Program-made: the position numbers and the translations under genes | The notes under the pieces: model-generated | What the model saw: only the letters and a program-made list of their open reading frames with translations | Databases searched by the model: none | Told to the model about the DNA's origin: nothing | DNA from: Hydrogenophaga sp. IBVHS1 | Lineage (GTDB): Bacteria; Pseudomonadota; Gammaproteobacteria; Burkholderiales; Burkholderiaceae_C | NCBI RefSeq assembly: GCF_002127265.1 | Contig: NZ_NFUU01000002.1 | Coordinates: 248,001 to 312,000, forward strand | Length of the DNA: 64,000 bases | Direction of reading: 5' to 3' | Part shown: one piece after another, positions 42,356 to 51,293 of the stretch | How positions within the stretch are numbered: the stretch's first letter is position 1 | How the letters are laid out: each line of letters begins with the position of its first letter

Positions 42356-43036
42356 ATGAACCCCAACCAGATTCCCCCCATCACCGAAGACGACATCGCC
42401 AATTACCTGGCGAACACGCCCGACTTCTTTGAGCGCCACGCCAGCCTGCTGGCCGCCGTGCAGCTCACCAGCCCCCATGGCCAGCGCGCCGTGAGCCTTC
42501 AGGAACGCCAGGCCGAGATGCTCCGCGAGAAGATCCGTGGCCTCGAGCTCAAGGCGGCCGAGATGATCCGCAATGGCCACGAGAACACCACCATTGCCGA
42601 CAAGCTGCAGCGCTGGACCCGTGAACTGCTGCTGACCCGCGAGGCCAACGATCTGCCGACCGTGGCCGCGCGCGCCATCGGCGAGCACTTCCTGGTGCCT
42701 CAGGTGGCGATCAAGGTGTGGGACGTCTCGCCTGAGTTCGCAGACGAACCTTTTGCGCAGGGCGCGAGCGAAGACGTCCGGTCTTTCGCCTCGTCGCTCA
42801 TGCATCCCTATTGCGGCGCCAACCCCGGCCTGGAGGCTGCGCAGTGGCTCGCCGACCCGACCTCGGCCGCCTCAGTGGCCCTCATTCCGCTGCGCGCAGG
42901 TCTGGCGCCCCAGGCGTTCGGATTGCTGGTGCTGGCCTCTGCCGACCACCAGCGCTTTGCTGCCGACATGGGTACCGACTTCCTGGAGCGCATTGGTGAA
43001 CTCTCCAGCGCGGCGCTCTCCCGCTTGCGCCCATGA
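42356..43036 (+). CDS. DUF484 family protein (GAF-like)
   Basis: 226 residues of the DUF484 family, commonly found between dapF and xerC. Residues 1–60 are a helical region (EDDIANYLANTPDFFERHASLL); the rest resembles a GAF-like fold ending in a short helix (FLERIGELSSAALSRL). No catalytic motif. Function unknown. Stop overlaps the xerC start by ATGA. Confidence 0.88.
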   Translation: MNPNQIPPITEDDIANYLANTPDFFERHASLLAAVQLTSPHGQRAVSLQERQAEMLREKIRGLELKAAEMIRNGHENTTIADKLQRWTRELLLTREANDLPTVAARAIGEHFLVPQVAIKVWDVSPEFADEPFAQGASEDVRSFASSLMHPYCGANPGLEAAQWLADPTSAASVALIPLRAGLAPQAFGLLVLASADHQRFAADMGTDFLERIGELSSAALSRLRP

Positions 43037-44034
43037 ACATCCCCACCAGCGTTGAAGATGCTGCGCTGGTGACGGCCTACCTGAACCACGTGCGCGTGGA
43101 GAAGCGCCTGGCCGAGCGCACCGTCGAGCTTTACACGCTGGATCTTGAAAAACTCGCCGCCCATGCGCGCGAGGCCGGCGTGGCGCTTACGGCAGTGCAG
43201 AGTCCCCACATCCGCCGCTGGGTGGCGAAGATGCACGGCGGTGGCCGCAGCGCGCGCGGCATTGCACTCATCCTCTCGGGCTGGCGAGGGTTTTATGTGT
43301 GGCTGGGTCGCCAGGCCCTGATCAACCACAACCCGGTGCAGGACGTGCGCGCGCCCAAGGCCGGCAAGCCCCTGCCCAAGGCGCTCGGGGTGGACGAGGC
43401 GGTTCAGCTGGCCTCGCACCATGAAGCGGCCGACCCTCCGTCGCTGGAGGCGCGAGATGCCTGCATCACCGAATTGCTGTATGGCTGCGGCATGCGCATT
43501 GGCGAGCTGGTGGGGCTGGATGTGGCGGCCAGCGCCAGCGCGCGCGGCTGGATCGACGCGCGGGACGGCGAGGCCCATGTGCTGGGCAAAGGGGCCAAGC
43601 GGCGCAGCGTGCCGGTGGGCCGCCAGGCGCTCGATGCCCTGGCTCGCTGGCTGGAGCTGCGCGCCGCCTGGGCGAGCGACAACCCGGCGTTGTTCATTGG
43701 CGCGCGTGGCCAGCGTTTGACGCCTCAGCACATCCGGCTGCGGCTCAAGCGCCGATCCCTGCTCGCCGGCCTGGCCACACCGGTGCACCCGCACATGCTG
43801 CGGCACTCGTTTGCCAGCCACGTGCTGCAGTCCAGCGGCGATCTGCGCGCCGTGCAGGAACTGCTCGGTCACGCCAGCATCAGCACCACGCAGGTCTACA
43901 CCCGGCTGGATTTTCAGCACCTCGCCAAGGCCTACGACGCGGCGCACCCCCGGGCGCATGCGAAAGGTGCTGCGCCCGGGGCGGCCGACGATTCGCTGGC
44001 ACCCGCAGCGCCTCGCGTCCGATCTCCCCGCTGA
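43033..44034 (+). CDS. xerC: Tyrosine recombinase XerC (chromosome dimer resolution)
   Basis: 333 residues. N-terminal SAM-like DNA-binding domain (~10–95) and a catalytic domain with the Arg in YGCGMRIGEL, the HxxR box in HPHMLRHSFASHVL, and the late His and nucleophile Tyr in LGHASISTTQVYTRLDFQH. With XerD it resolves chromosome dimers at dif. The C-terminus extends about 30 residues (alanine- and proline-rich) beyond the E. coli protein. Neighbours dapF and DUF484 support XerC over XerD. Confidence 0.94.
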   Translation: MNIPTSVEDAALVTAYLNHVRVEKRLAERTVELYTLDLEKLAAHAREAGVALTAVQSPHIRRWVAKMHGGGRSARGIALILSGWRGFYVWLGRQALINHNPVQDVRAPKAGKPLPKALGVDEAVQLASHHEAADPPSLEARDACITELLYGCGMRIGELVGLDVAASASARGWIDARDGEAHVLGKGAKRRSVPVGRQALDALARWLELRAAWASDNPALFIGARGQRLTPQHIRLRLKRRSLLAGLATPVHPHMLRHSFASHVLQSSGDLRAVQELLGHASISTTQVYTRLDFQHLAKAYDAAHPRAHAKGAAPGAADDSLAPAAPRVRSPR

Positions 44035-44094
44035 GGCCCCGGTCGGGCCGATGCTTGTAGGATGCGCCCTTGCCTGCATCCATTGGAGACCACC

Positions 44095-44535
44095 GTGTTC
44101 AAATTTCTCGCCGCTTTCAAGTCCCTGTTGCTTGCCGCCGTGATGGCCACGACGCTTCAGGCGCAGGCCCAGACGCCGCCGGCCGTGAAGGTCGTCTACC
44201 ACCTGAGCGACGGCATTCCTCAAGCCTCGCGCGCGATCCAGAACATCCGGAATCACCTGGCTGCCGACCCCACCGCCAAGATCGTGGTGGTGACGCACGG
44301 CGCCGGCATCGATTTCCTGCTCGACGGTGCCAACAACACGGCCAACCAGTCCTTCGCCGGGGCCATCGGCGACCTGTCCGCCAAGGGCGTTGGGTTCTTC
44401 GTGTGCAACAACACGCTGGTCTCGCGCAACATCGATGCGTCCAAAGTGGCGATGGAAGCCAAGGTGGTGCCCTCGGGCGTGGCCGAGGTGGCCCGTTTGC
44501 AGGCCCGTGAAGGCTACGTCTACCTGCGCCCCTGA
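44095..44535 (+). CDS. Exported DsrE-family protein
   Basis: 146 residues. I chose the GTG at 44095 because a GGAG Shine-Dalgarno lies seven bases upstream and the product then has a normal Sec signal (hydrophobic core LLLAAVMATTLQAQ, cleavage after AQA). An ATG at 44062 would give an odd pre-signal. The mature part has the DsrE/DsrF-like pattern (KVVYHLSDGIPQASRAIQNI, VGFFVCNNTL). It keeps one Cys, in FVCNNTL. Likely a periplasmic sulphur-relay-like or small-molecule-binding protein; no partner is evident. Confidence 0.75.
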   Translation: MFKFLAAFKSLLLAAVMATTLQAQAQTPPAVKVVYHLSDGIPQASRAIQNIRNHLAADPTAKIVVVTHGAGIDFLLDGANNTANQSFAGAIGDLSAKGVGFFVCNNTLVSRNIDASKVAMEAKVVPSGVAEVARLQAREGYVYLRP

Positions 44536-44619
44536 TCCCGGCCTGCGCAACCGACCGGGCTCGCATACACTCCCCGGTTTGCTTCCGCTCCCCCCTCCAC
44601 CGATCGCCGCGCCCGCCCC

Positions 44620-45687
44620 ATGTCACTCATTCCCGCCACCATACTCACCGGCTTTCTGGGCTCGGGCAAAACCACGCTGCTCAAGCGCGTGCTCTCGGAG
44701 GCGCATGGTCAGAAGATCGCCGTGGTGGAGAACGAATTCGGTGAAGAAAATATCGACACCGAAATTCTCGTGTCGGACACGCAGGAAAACATCATCCAGA
44801 TGAGCAATGGCTGCATCTGCTGCACGATTCGCGACGACCTGCGCGCCACGCTGCAGGACCTGGCGCAGAAGAAGCGCAAGGGCGAGCTCGATTTCGACCG
44901 GGTGGTGATCGAGACCACGGGTCTGGCCGACCCAGGGCCTGTGGCGCAGACGTTCTTCATGGACGACGAAATCGCCGAGCAGTACCTGCTGGACTCCATC
45001 CTCACGCTGGTGGATGCGAAGCACGCCGCCGATCAGCTCAACGACCGGCAGGAAGCGCGCCGACAGGTGGGCTTTGCCGACCAGATCTTCATCAGCAAGG
45101 CCGATCTGGTGACTGGCGAGGAGCTGGACGCGCTGACCCACCGCCTAAAGCACATGAACCCGCGCGCACCCATGCGACCTGTGCACTTCGGCGAGGTTTC
45201 GCTCAAGGAAGTGTTCGACCTGCGCGGCTTCAACCTCAACGCCAAGCTCGACATCGACCCCGACTTCCTGAAGGTCGATGACCACGACCACGACCACGAC
45301 CACGATCACGAACACGAACATGGTGAGCACTGCGACCATCCCTCGCACCAGCACGACCACGGAGACCACGGTCACCACCACCATCACGACGACGATGTGA
45401 AGAGTTTTGTGTATCGGGCCACCAGACCCTTCAGCCCCGCCAAACTCGAAGACTTCCTGGGCGCCATCGTTCAGGTGTATGGCCCGCGCATGCTGCGCTA
45501 CAAGGGCGTGCTGCATATGGATGGCACCGACCGCAAAGTAATCTTCCAGGGTGTGCACCAGCTCATGGGCAGCGACCTCGGACCGGTCTGGGCCGAAGGC
45601 GAGCCTCGGGTGAGCAAGATGGTGTTCATCGGCATCGACCTGCCCAAGGACATCCTGATCCAGGGTCTGGACCAGAGCCTGGCCTGA
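44620..45687 (+). CDS. CobW/COG0523-family metal GTPase with His-rich loop
   Basis: 355 residues. G1/Walker A is GFLGSGKTT and the metal-binding CICC motif of the family follows in SNGCICCTIRDDL; the G4-like ISKAD segment is also present. Between the GTPase and C-terminal domains a histidine/aspartate-rich stretch (~215–262) should bind zinc or another divalent metal. Members act as metal-transfer GTPases (ZNG1/YeiR type, zinc) or in cobalamin or nitrile hydratase maturation; no such client gene is nearby, so a zinc chaperone is the most economical reading. No Zur-box is evident upstream. Confidence 0.88.
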   Translation: MSLIPATILTGFLGSGKTTLLKRVLSEAHGQKIAVVENEFGEENIDTEILVSDTQENIIQMSNGCICCTIRDDLRATLQDLAQKKRKGELDFDRVVIETTGLADPGPVAQTFFMDDEIAEQYLLDSILTLVDAKHAADQLNDRQEARRQVGFADQIFISKADLVTGEELDALTHRLKHMNPRAPMRPVHFGEVSLKEVFDLRGFNLNAKLDIDPDFLKVDDHDHDHDHDHEHEHGEHCDHPSHQHDHGDHGHHHHHDDDVKSFVYRATRPFSPAKLEDFLGAIVQVYGPRMLRYKGVLHMDGTDRKVIFQGVHQLMGSDLGPVWAEGEPRVSKMVFIGIDLPKDILIQGLDQSLA

Positions 45688-45960
45688 GGGTGCGAGTCCG
45701 CAGGTCCGTGCTTCTCCATCAGAACCAGGTCCGAACGTGTTGTTTGTCTCGCTTCTCCAACGTGTCGGGTTGCCCCCGGGGCAGGAATCCGGGCCGCTTG
45801 GAGCAGTCTCGTTACAATCGCGGCCCAAGTCGGCAGGCCGGCGGTCTGCAACGCTTGACCTCCACCCGCCTTCAAAGGCGTTGGGCAATGGGGGTATAAC
45901 GACCCTCAGCGGCGCCCCGGCCCCAGATCCCGCATCGTCAGGTACACAGAGGAGACCGTT
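45688..45960 (+). promoter_or_regulatory. Intergenic region upstream of dksA with candidate promoter
   Basis: 273 bases with no gene. A candidate promoter is TTCAAA (45871–45876), 18-base spacer, TATAAC (45895–45900). A hairpin CGCCTT-CA-AAGGCG at 45867–45880 overlaps the -35. A GGAG Shine-Dalgarno sits before the GTG at 45961. I see no terminator with a T-run behind the CobW gene. Confidence 0.4.
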
Positions 45961-47091
45961 GTGAAAGCCCCGGCAACCAGGACAGCGAAATCAGGCAAAC
46001 CCGCCGCACCGGGAGCCAAGTCACGCGCGCCGGTGGCCAGCAAGACCGCCACCACCAGGTCGGCGGTCAAGTCGAAGCCTCCTGCCAAGGCCGCCACCAA
46101 GTCCAAAGTGACGGCGAAACCCGCCGCCAAAGAGCCTGTCAAGAAGGCTCCAGTGAAGGCCGCTGTGAAACCTGCCGCCAAGAAGCCCGCTCCCAAGCCG
46201 GTCGCCAAGAAAGTGGCGGTCAAACCTGCCGCCCGACCTGCGGTCAAGAAAAGCGCTCCCCTGCCGGTGCCGAAGGCGTCAGCCAGGAAGCCCGTGCCCT
46301 CCAAGACGACCCAACCGGCGGCCCAGGCCGCCAAAACCAAGATCCAGCCCGTTGCCAAGGCGGCTGCCCCCAAAGTGATTCCTCCGGTTACCAAGGCCGC
46401 GCCCGTCGCAGCGCCTGCTCCCAAGCCCTCCAGCGCCAAGCGCGCGGCCACTCCCGCACCTGTGGTGGTGGAGCCCACGCCGCGCCCATTGGGCAAGCGG
46501 GCCGCCAAGAAAGTCATGATGGAGCAGATGACCCAGGCCGCGGTGGTTCCCACCCACGCCCCGGACGCTGCCAAAGCGACCTTTTCCCAAATGAACGAAC
46601 GCGCCGTCATGACCCCTCCCGTCCCCTCATCCATTCAGAAAGATCCCAAGCGGGCCAACAACTGGAAGACCCTGTCGGTGGAACAACTCACCGACCAGGA
46701 TGTGCAGGCCATGCCCGACACCGAGTACATGAGCGACTTGCAGCTGGCCTTCTTCCGCCGCAAACTCTCTCAGCTCAAGGCCGACATGCTGGCCAATGCC
46801 GGCGAAACCACCGAGCACCTCCGCGAGGACACCGTGGTCGTGCCCGATCCGGCCGATCGCGCCACCATCGAAGAAGAGCACGCGCTCGAGCTCCGCACAC
46901 GGGACCGTGAACGCAAGTTGCTCAAAAAGATCGAACAGGCGATTGCCCGCATTGATTCTGGCGACTACGGCTACTGCGAAGAAACAGGCGAGCCCATCGG
47001 CGTGGGCCGGCTCATGGCCCGCCCCACCGCGAGCCTGTCGCTCGAGGCGCAGCAGCGCCGTGAGCTCAAGCAGAAGATGTTTGGCGACTGA
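45961..47091 (+). CDS. dksA: RNA polymerase-binding regulator DksA with long Lys/Ala/Pro-rich N-terminal tail
   Basis: 376 residues, more than twice the 151 of E. coli DksA. Residues 1–~190 are a basic, low-complexity tail of histone-H1-like composition (repeats such as KPAAKK). Residues ~230–376 are a normal DksA: coiled-coil tip motif D296-P-A-D299-R-A301, matching E. coli D71/D74/A76, then ELRTRDRERKL. The zinc site is degenerate: Cys339, Thr342, Ser360 and Ala363 replace the four cysteines, so zinc binding is unlikely. It modulates transcription with ppGpp. Start is the GTG at 45961 with a good Shine-Dalgarno; internal ATGs do not have one. Next gene starts 41 bases after the stop. Confidence 0.92.
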   Translation: MKAPATRTAKSGKPAAPGAKSRAPVASKTATTRSAVKSKPPAKAATKSKVTAKPAAKEPVKKAPVKAAVKPAAKKPAPKPVAKKVAVKPAARPAVKKSAPLPVPKASARKPVPSKTTQPAAQAAKTKIQPVAKAAAPKVIPPVTKAAPVAAPAPKPSSAKRAATPAPVVVEPTPRPLGKRAAKKVMMEQMTQAAVVPTHAPDAAKATFSQMNERAVMTPPVPSSIQKDPKRANNWKTLSVEQLTDQDVQAMPDTEYMSDLQLAFFRRKLSQLKADMLANAGETTEHLREDTVVVPDPADRATIEEEHALELRTRDRERKLLKKIEQAIARIDSGDYGYCEETGEPIGVGRLMARPTASLSLEAQQRRELKQKMFGD

Positions 47092-47132
47092 ACCCGGTCC
47101 GGCACGCTTTCTTCATTGCGATAACAGCACCC

Positions 47133-49019
47133 ATGTCCAAGGACGACTCCAACGGCGGTTTCCTGTCCAAGGTGGTGAAGTTCGTCCGCCACCCGACGAC
47201 GAGCTGGTCGGATCTGGACACGCGTTCTGCGGACCGCGAGAGCGAGTACAGCAAGGCCGCGCTCAAGGAAATGATCGAGCGCAAGCGGCGAAACGATTTC
47301 GTGCGCAAGCGCGAGTTCGACATGCTCCGCAAGATCCGCAGCCGTGAAGGCACGCCGGGCGAAGGTCAGGGCATGCGCCCGTCTTTCTTCCAGAGCAGCC
47401 TGCCCTCAAAGCCGGACGATCGCGCCGAGACGCTGAAGAAGATCGACGAGATCGAAGCCCAGATGTCGATGCAGTGGTGGAAGACCAAGGGACCGGACTC
47501 GCTGGTGAGCACGGGCTCGGGTTTGAACACCGCGCCGCATGGCCCAGGTGGCCCGTCCTCCAAAAAGGACGACTCCAGCTCGGTGCCGGCCGCACCAGAC
47601 CCCAACGTCAAGCAGCGCAAGGCCCAGTACGACGAAACCGAACCCGGCCCGCTGCCCAACCCGGCGTCGGCCGGCCCGAACTCGGCCAGCCAGAGGCTGG
47701 AGCGGTCGATGCTCGACACCCAGCCGGGGAGTGCCCCGGTGCCGCTCCGCAAGACCTGGTCACCCTCTCGTGAGCGTCAGGTGGCCGACGCACCACCGCC
47801 GCCCGCGGCCACGCCACCCGCGCGCACCGGCCTGATGGCGCCCACGTCGCAGCGGCAGTCGGGCAGTCCCGCTTCCCTGTTCTCTGCCTCGCATTTTTTT
47901 GCGCTGGATGTGCAGGAGATTGCGCAGGATCCCGAGGTCGAAGAGGCCGCGATCCGCTTCGCGAATGGCGACGATGCCGGTGCGGAGCAGGGCTTGCTCG
48001 AGGTGTTGAACGAGGGAGGCAGCAAGGCCGACCAGCAGGAAGACTGGCTGGCTTTGTTCGACCTATACCGCGCCACCGGCCAGCTCGCACCCTTCGAAAG
48101 CCGCGCGGTGGACTTCGTCAACCGCTTCGACCGCTCGGCACCGCAGTGGTACGACATGCCCGATGCGGTGTCCCGCATGACGGGCAAGGTCTATACCCCC
48201 TCCACCGGTCAGAACCGCGCGGTCTGGGTCAGCGAAGCCGAACTCGACGCGCATGCGGTGGGTACCCTGCAGAACGTGCTTTTGCGCGCGCCACAGCCCT
48301 GGGTGCTGGACTGGACGCCACTGGAAAGCATGGACCTCAAGGCCGCTCGTGCCCTGTTGGGCATGTTCACGCTCTGGGGCGACCAGGATGTGGAGCTGCG
48401 TTTTCAGGGCGCAGCTTCGTTTCGTGACCTGCTGAAGAGCCAGACACCTTCGAGTCGGCGCGACGTGGAGCAGCTCTGGTGGGAACTGCGCATGGCCGTG
48501 CTGCGCATCATGAACCGCCCGGATGAATTCGAGCTGACCGCGCTCGATTTTTGCGTCACCTACGAGGTGTCGCCACCGGGCTGGGAGAAGCCCCGCTGCC
48601 ACTACACGTCGGTGTCCAACAGCAAGCCCGGTGACGCTGGGCAGTCTGTGCTGGGCGAATCGGTGCTGGAACAGGTGGCCTCGGGCTACCCTGGCGGTGG
48701 CGAGTCGCTGCTCGACAGCCAGGGGTCGGAGACCAGCCAGCTGGGTCTGGTGGAACTCTCAGGCGAGATTCGTGGCGATCCGCAGACCACGCTCGATGCG
48801 CTGGAGCGCAAGCTCAAGGGCGCCGACGTGCTCATCATTTCCTGCCGCCACCTGATCCGGGTGGACTTTTCTGCAGCGGGCACCCTGCTCAACTGGGTCT
48901 CCAGCCACCACGCCGAAGGCCGTCTGGTGCAGTTCGTGGACGCGCACCGCCTGGTGTCGGCTTTCTTCCACGTGATCGGCATTACCGAATACGCCAAAGT
49001 GGTTGTTCGCGTCGACTGA
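47133..49019 (+). CDS. STAS-like domain protein between dksA and hslVU
   Basis: 628 residues. Residues ~1–100 are charged and helical; ~110–240 are low-complexity, rich in Pro, Ser and Gly; ~250–450 look like a globular helical region; the last ~90 residues (DVLIISCRHLIRVDFSAAGT, LVQFVDAHRLVSAFFHVIGI) resemble the STAS/anti-sigma-antagonist fold, though the usual phospho-Ser is not clear. No signal or membrane helix. It could be an adaptor or scaffold. I recall similar proteins in the same place in related Burkholderiales, but no function. Confidence 0.75.
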   Translation: MSKDDSNGGFLSKVVKFVRHPTTSWSDLDTRSADRESEYSKAALKEMIERKRRNDFVRKREFDMLRKIRSREGTPGEGQGMRPSFFQSSLPSKPDDRAETLKKIDEIEAQMSMQWWKTKGPDSLVSTGSGLNTAPHGPGGPSSKKDDSSSVPAAPDPNVKQRKAQYDETEPGPLPNPASAGPNSASQRLERSMLDTQPGSAPVPLRKTWSPSRERQVADAPPPPAATPPARTGLMAPTSQRQSGSPASLFSASHFFALDVQEIAQDPEVEEAAIRFANGDDAGAEQGLLEVLNEGGSKADQQEDWLALFDLYRATGQLAPFESRAVDFVNRFDRSAPQWYDMPDAVSRMTGKVYTPSTGQNRAVWVSEAELDAHAVGTLQNVLLRAPQPWVLDWTPLESMDLKAARALLGMFTLWGDQDVELRFQGAASFRDLLKSQTPSSRRDVEQLWWELRMAVLRIMNRPDEFELTALDFCVTYEVSPPGWEKPRCHYTSVSNSKPGDAGQSVLGESVLEQVASGYPGGGESLLDSQGSETSQLGLVELSGEIRGDPQTTLDALERKLKGADVLIISCRHLIRVDFSAAGTLLNWVSSHHAEGRLVQFVDAHRLVSAFFHVIGITEYAKVVVRVD

Positions 49020-49062
49020 CACTTCGCGTCCGCTGGCCTTGGGCCGACCCCGGTACCATCCG

Positions 49063-49093
49063 TTGCAAAACCCGCCATGCCCGGCGGTTGCAA
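49063..49093 (+). repeat. Inverted repeat upstream of hslV
   Basis: TTGCAA-aac-CCGCC-atgccc-GGCGG-TTGCAA, an imperfect hairpin with 11 paired bases between the STAS-like gene and hslV, followed by a T-rich stretch. It may end the upstream transcript or lie in the hslV leader. No sigma-32 promoter match was found here. Confidence 0.35.
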
Positions 49094-49121
49094 TTTCTTC
49101 CCAAGACCCCAACTCGAATCC

Positions 49122-49679
49122 ATGGAATCCTTTCACGGCACCACCATCATCTGCGTTCGCCGGCAGACACCCCAAGGCGTGCAGGTGGCCATTGGCGGCG
49201 ATGGCCAGGTAACCTTGGGCAACATCGTGGTCAAGGGCACGGCGCGCAAGGTGCGCAAGCTCTACCACGAGAAGGTGCTGGCTGGCTTCGCAGGCGCTAC
49301 CGCCGACGCTTTCACCCTTTTTGAACGCTTCGAGGCCAAGCTGGAAAAGCACCAGGGGCATCTGGTGCGGGCCGCCATCGAACTCACGCGCGACTGGCGC
49401 ACCGACCGCGTGCTCCGCCGCCTGGAGGCCATGCTCGCGGTGGCAGATCACAGCGCCTCGCTCATCATCACCGGCAACGGCGACGTGCTCGAACCTGAGC
49501 ACGGCATCGTCGCCATTGGCTCGGGCGGTGCCTACGCTCAGGCGGCCGCTAAAGCCCTGGTCGACCACACGGAACTCAGCGCCGAAGAGGTGGTGCGCAA
49601 GTCGCTGGCCATTGCCGGTGAGCTGTGCATCTACACCAACATGAACCACACCATCGAAACGCTGGAGACAACGACATGA
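49122..49679 (+). CDS. hslV: ATP-dependent protease peptidase subunit HslV (ClpQ)
   Basis: 185 residues with a six-residue propeptide, MESFHG, before the catalytic Thr (TTIICVRR); E. coli HslV has only Met there. Self-cleavage should expose Thr, as in B. subtilis CodW-type or other beta-proteobacterial HslV. The [10 protein letters not shown] and [18 protein letters not shown] segments fit the proteasome-like fold. It forms a dodecamer capped by HslU. Start chosen at 49122, since an upstream start would add a non-family tail. Confidence 0.96.
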   Translation: MESFHGTTIICVRRQTPQGVQVAIGGDGQVTLGNIVVKGTARKVRKLYHEKVLAGFAGATADAFTLFERFEAKLEKHQGHLVRAAIELTRDWRTDRVLRRLEAMLAVADHSASLIITGNGDVLEPEHGIVAIGSGGAYAQAAAKALVDHTELSAEEVVRKSLAIAGELCIYTNMNHTIETLETTT

Positions 49680-49680
49680 G

Positions 49681-49756
49681 CGCCGCGCCGGGCCGCCCCA
49701 AGCAAGCTCGCACCCCCTTGGGGGGCAGCGCAGTACACGGAGTGACAAGCGAGGGG
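49681..49756. repeat. Comamonadaceae-type intergenic repeat between hslV and hslU
   Basis: The segment holds CACCCCCTTGGGGGGCAGCG with a C5/G6 hairpin, a preceding GGCCGCCCCAAGCAAGC and a following GGAGTGACAAGCGAGGGGGC. From memory, this pattern recurs in intergenic regions of Comamonadaceae genomes. I see only one copy in this window. It separates two genes that are normally co-transcribed. Confidence 0.55.
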
Positions 49757-49761
49757 GCTTC

Positions 49762-51102
49762 ATGTCTTCAATGACTCCGCAGGAAATCGTTTCCGAACTC
49801 GACCGTTTCATCATCGGCCAGAAAGGCGCCAAGCGCGCTGTGGCCATTGCTCTGCGCAACCGGTGGCGGCGCCAGCAGGTCGACGACAAGCTGCGCCCCG
49901 AGATCACGCCCAAGAACATTCTCATGATCGGCCCGACCGGCGTGGGCAAGACCGAGATCGCGCGCCGTCTGGCTCGGCTGGCTGATGCACCGTTCATCAA
50001 GGTGGAGGCCACCAAGTTCACCGAGGTGGGCTACGTGGGCAAGGATGTGGACAGCATCATTCGCGACCTCGCCGAAATCGCCATCAAACAGACGCGTGAA
50101 GTGGAGATGCGAAAGCAGCGCACACGCGCGGAAGACGCCGCCGAAGACCGCATCCTCGACATCCTGATTCCGCCGCCGCGCAGCATGGCGGCCGAACCGG
50201 CCAGTGTGGTGGCCACCACTGAAAGCACGGCGCGCCAGAACTTCCGCAAGAAGCTGCGCGAAGGCGAGCTGGACGAGCGGGAGATCGAGATCGATCTCAT
50301 CGAGCAGCGGCCGCCGATGGAGATCATGGGTCCGGCCGGCATGGAAGAAATGGCCGAACAACTGCGCGGCATGTTCAGCCAGATGGGTGCAGGCAAGCGC
50401 CAGACGCGCAAGCTGCCCATCGCCGAGGCGAAGAAGCTGCTCATCGAAGAAGAGGCCGGCAAGCTCGTCAACGAAGACGAGATCCGCACGCGCGCGCTGC
50501 ACAACGCGGAGCAGAACGGCATCGTGTTCATCGACGAGATCGACAAGGTCACCTCGCGCAACGAAGGCGGCGGCAACGCCGAGGTTTCCCGCCAGGGCGT
50601 GCAGCGCGACCTGCTGCCGCTGGTGGAAGGCACATCGGTCACGACCAAATACGGTGTGATCAAGACCGATCACATCCTGTTCATCGCCAGTGGCGCCTTC
50701 CATCTGGCCAAGCCGAGCGACCTGATCCCCGAATTGCAGGGCCGCTTTCCGATTCGTGTGGAGCTACAGTCGCTGTCGGTCGACGACTTCGAGGCCATCC
50801 TTACGCAGACGCACGCCTCGCTGGTGCGCCAGTACCAGGCGCTGCTGGCGACCGAGGGTGTCACGGTCGAATTCAGCCCCGAAGGCATCCGCCGCCTGGC
50901 GCAGATCGCCTGCGATGTGAACGAGCGCACCGAGAACATTGGCGCGCGCCGCCTGGCCACTGTCATGGAGCACCTGCTCGACGAGGTGAGCTTTGGAGCG
51001 GCCCATCTGAGTGGTCAGACCATCGCCATCGACGCCGCCTACGTGGACGGCCGGTTGAGCGAACTCAGTCAGAACGAAGACTTGTCTCGCTACATCCTCT
51101 GA
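49762..51102 (+). CDS. hslU: ATP-dependent protease ATPase subunit HslU (ClpY)
   Basis: 446-residue AAA+ unfoldase. Walker [10 protein letters not shown], the GYVGKDV pore motif, an intermediate domain (~115–230) and Walker [10 protein letters not shown] are all present. The C-terminus ends EDLSRYIL, as required for docking into HslV. Length matches E. coli HslU (443). Downstream partner of hslV, separated by the 82-base repeat-bearing gap. Confidence 0.97.
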   Translation: MSSMTPQEIVSELDRFIIGQKGAKRAVAIALRNRWRRQQVDDKLRPEITPKNILMIGPTGVGKTEIARRLARLADAPFIKVEATKFTEVGYVGKDVDSIIRDLAEIAIKQTREVEMRKQRTRAEDAAEDRILDILIPPPRSMAAEPASVVATTESTARQNFRKKLREGELDEREIEIDLIEQRPPMEIMGPAGMEEMAEQLRGMFSQMGAGKRQTRKLPIAEAKKLLIEEEAGKLVNEDEIRTRALHNAEQNGIVFIDEIDKVTSRNEGGGNAEVSRQGVQRDLLPLVEGTSVTTKYGVIKTDHILFIASGAFHLAKPSDLIPELQGRFPIRVELQSLSVDDFEAILTQTHASLVRQYQALLATEGVTVEFSPEGIRRLAQIACDVNERTENIGARRLATVMEHLLDEVSFGAAHLSGQTIAIDAAYVDGRLSELSQNEDLSRYIL

Positions 51103-51148
51103 GTTCCAGGCGCGAGACTGCCGCGCAGACACCTGATTGCCCGTACAG

Positions 51149-51169
51149 CCCTCTCTGCCAGAGGGTTTT
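51149..51169 (+). terminator. Rho-independent terminator after hslU
   Basis: CCCTCT stem, CTGCC loop, AGAGGG, then TTTT. It lies 46 bases beyond the hslU stop and insulates the dcw cluster. Confidence 0.75.
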
Positions 51170-51293
51170 GAAGCATCACATGCAGTGATTCGTCTAAGTG
51201 CTTGCTTTTAATGCGCTTTTGTCGATTCAACATCCGCTTGCATGTTTGCGCCCTAAGTGGTTGATTTCATTGAAAAAAACTGTAGCCACGCGC

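Noticed and set aside
45906-46634. Minus-strand frame rich in Ala/Gly/Thr opposite the DksA tail
   Set aside because: It is the reverse of a repetitive Lys/Ala/Pro-coding stretch; no start signal or conserved motif.
49020-49121. Sigma-32 promoter for hslVU
   Set aside because: CTTGGG and CCGGTACCAT occur, but the spacing and sequence do not fit the consensus.
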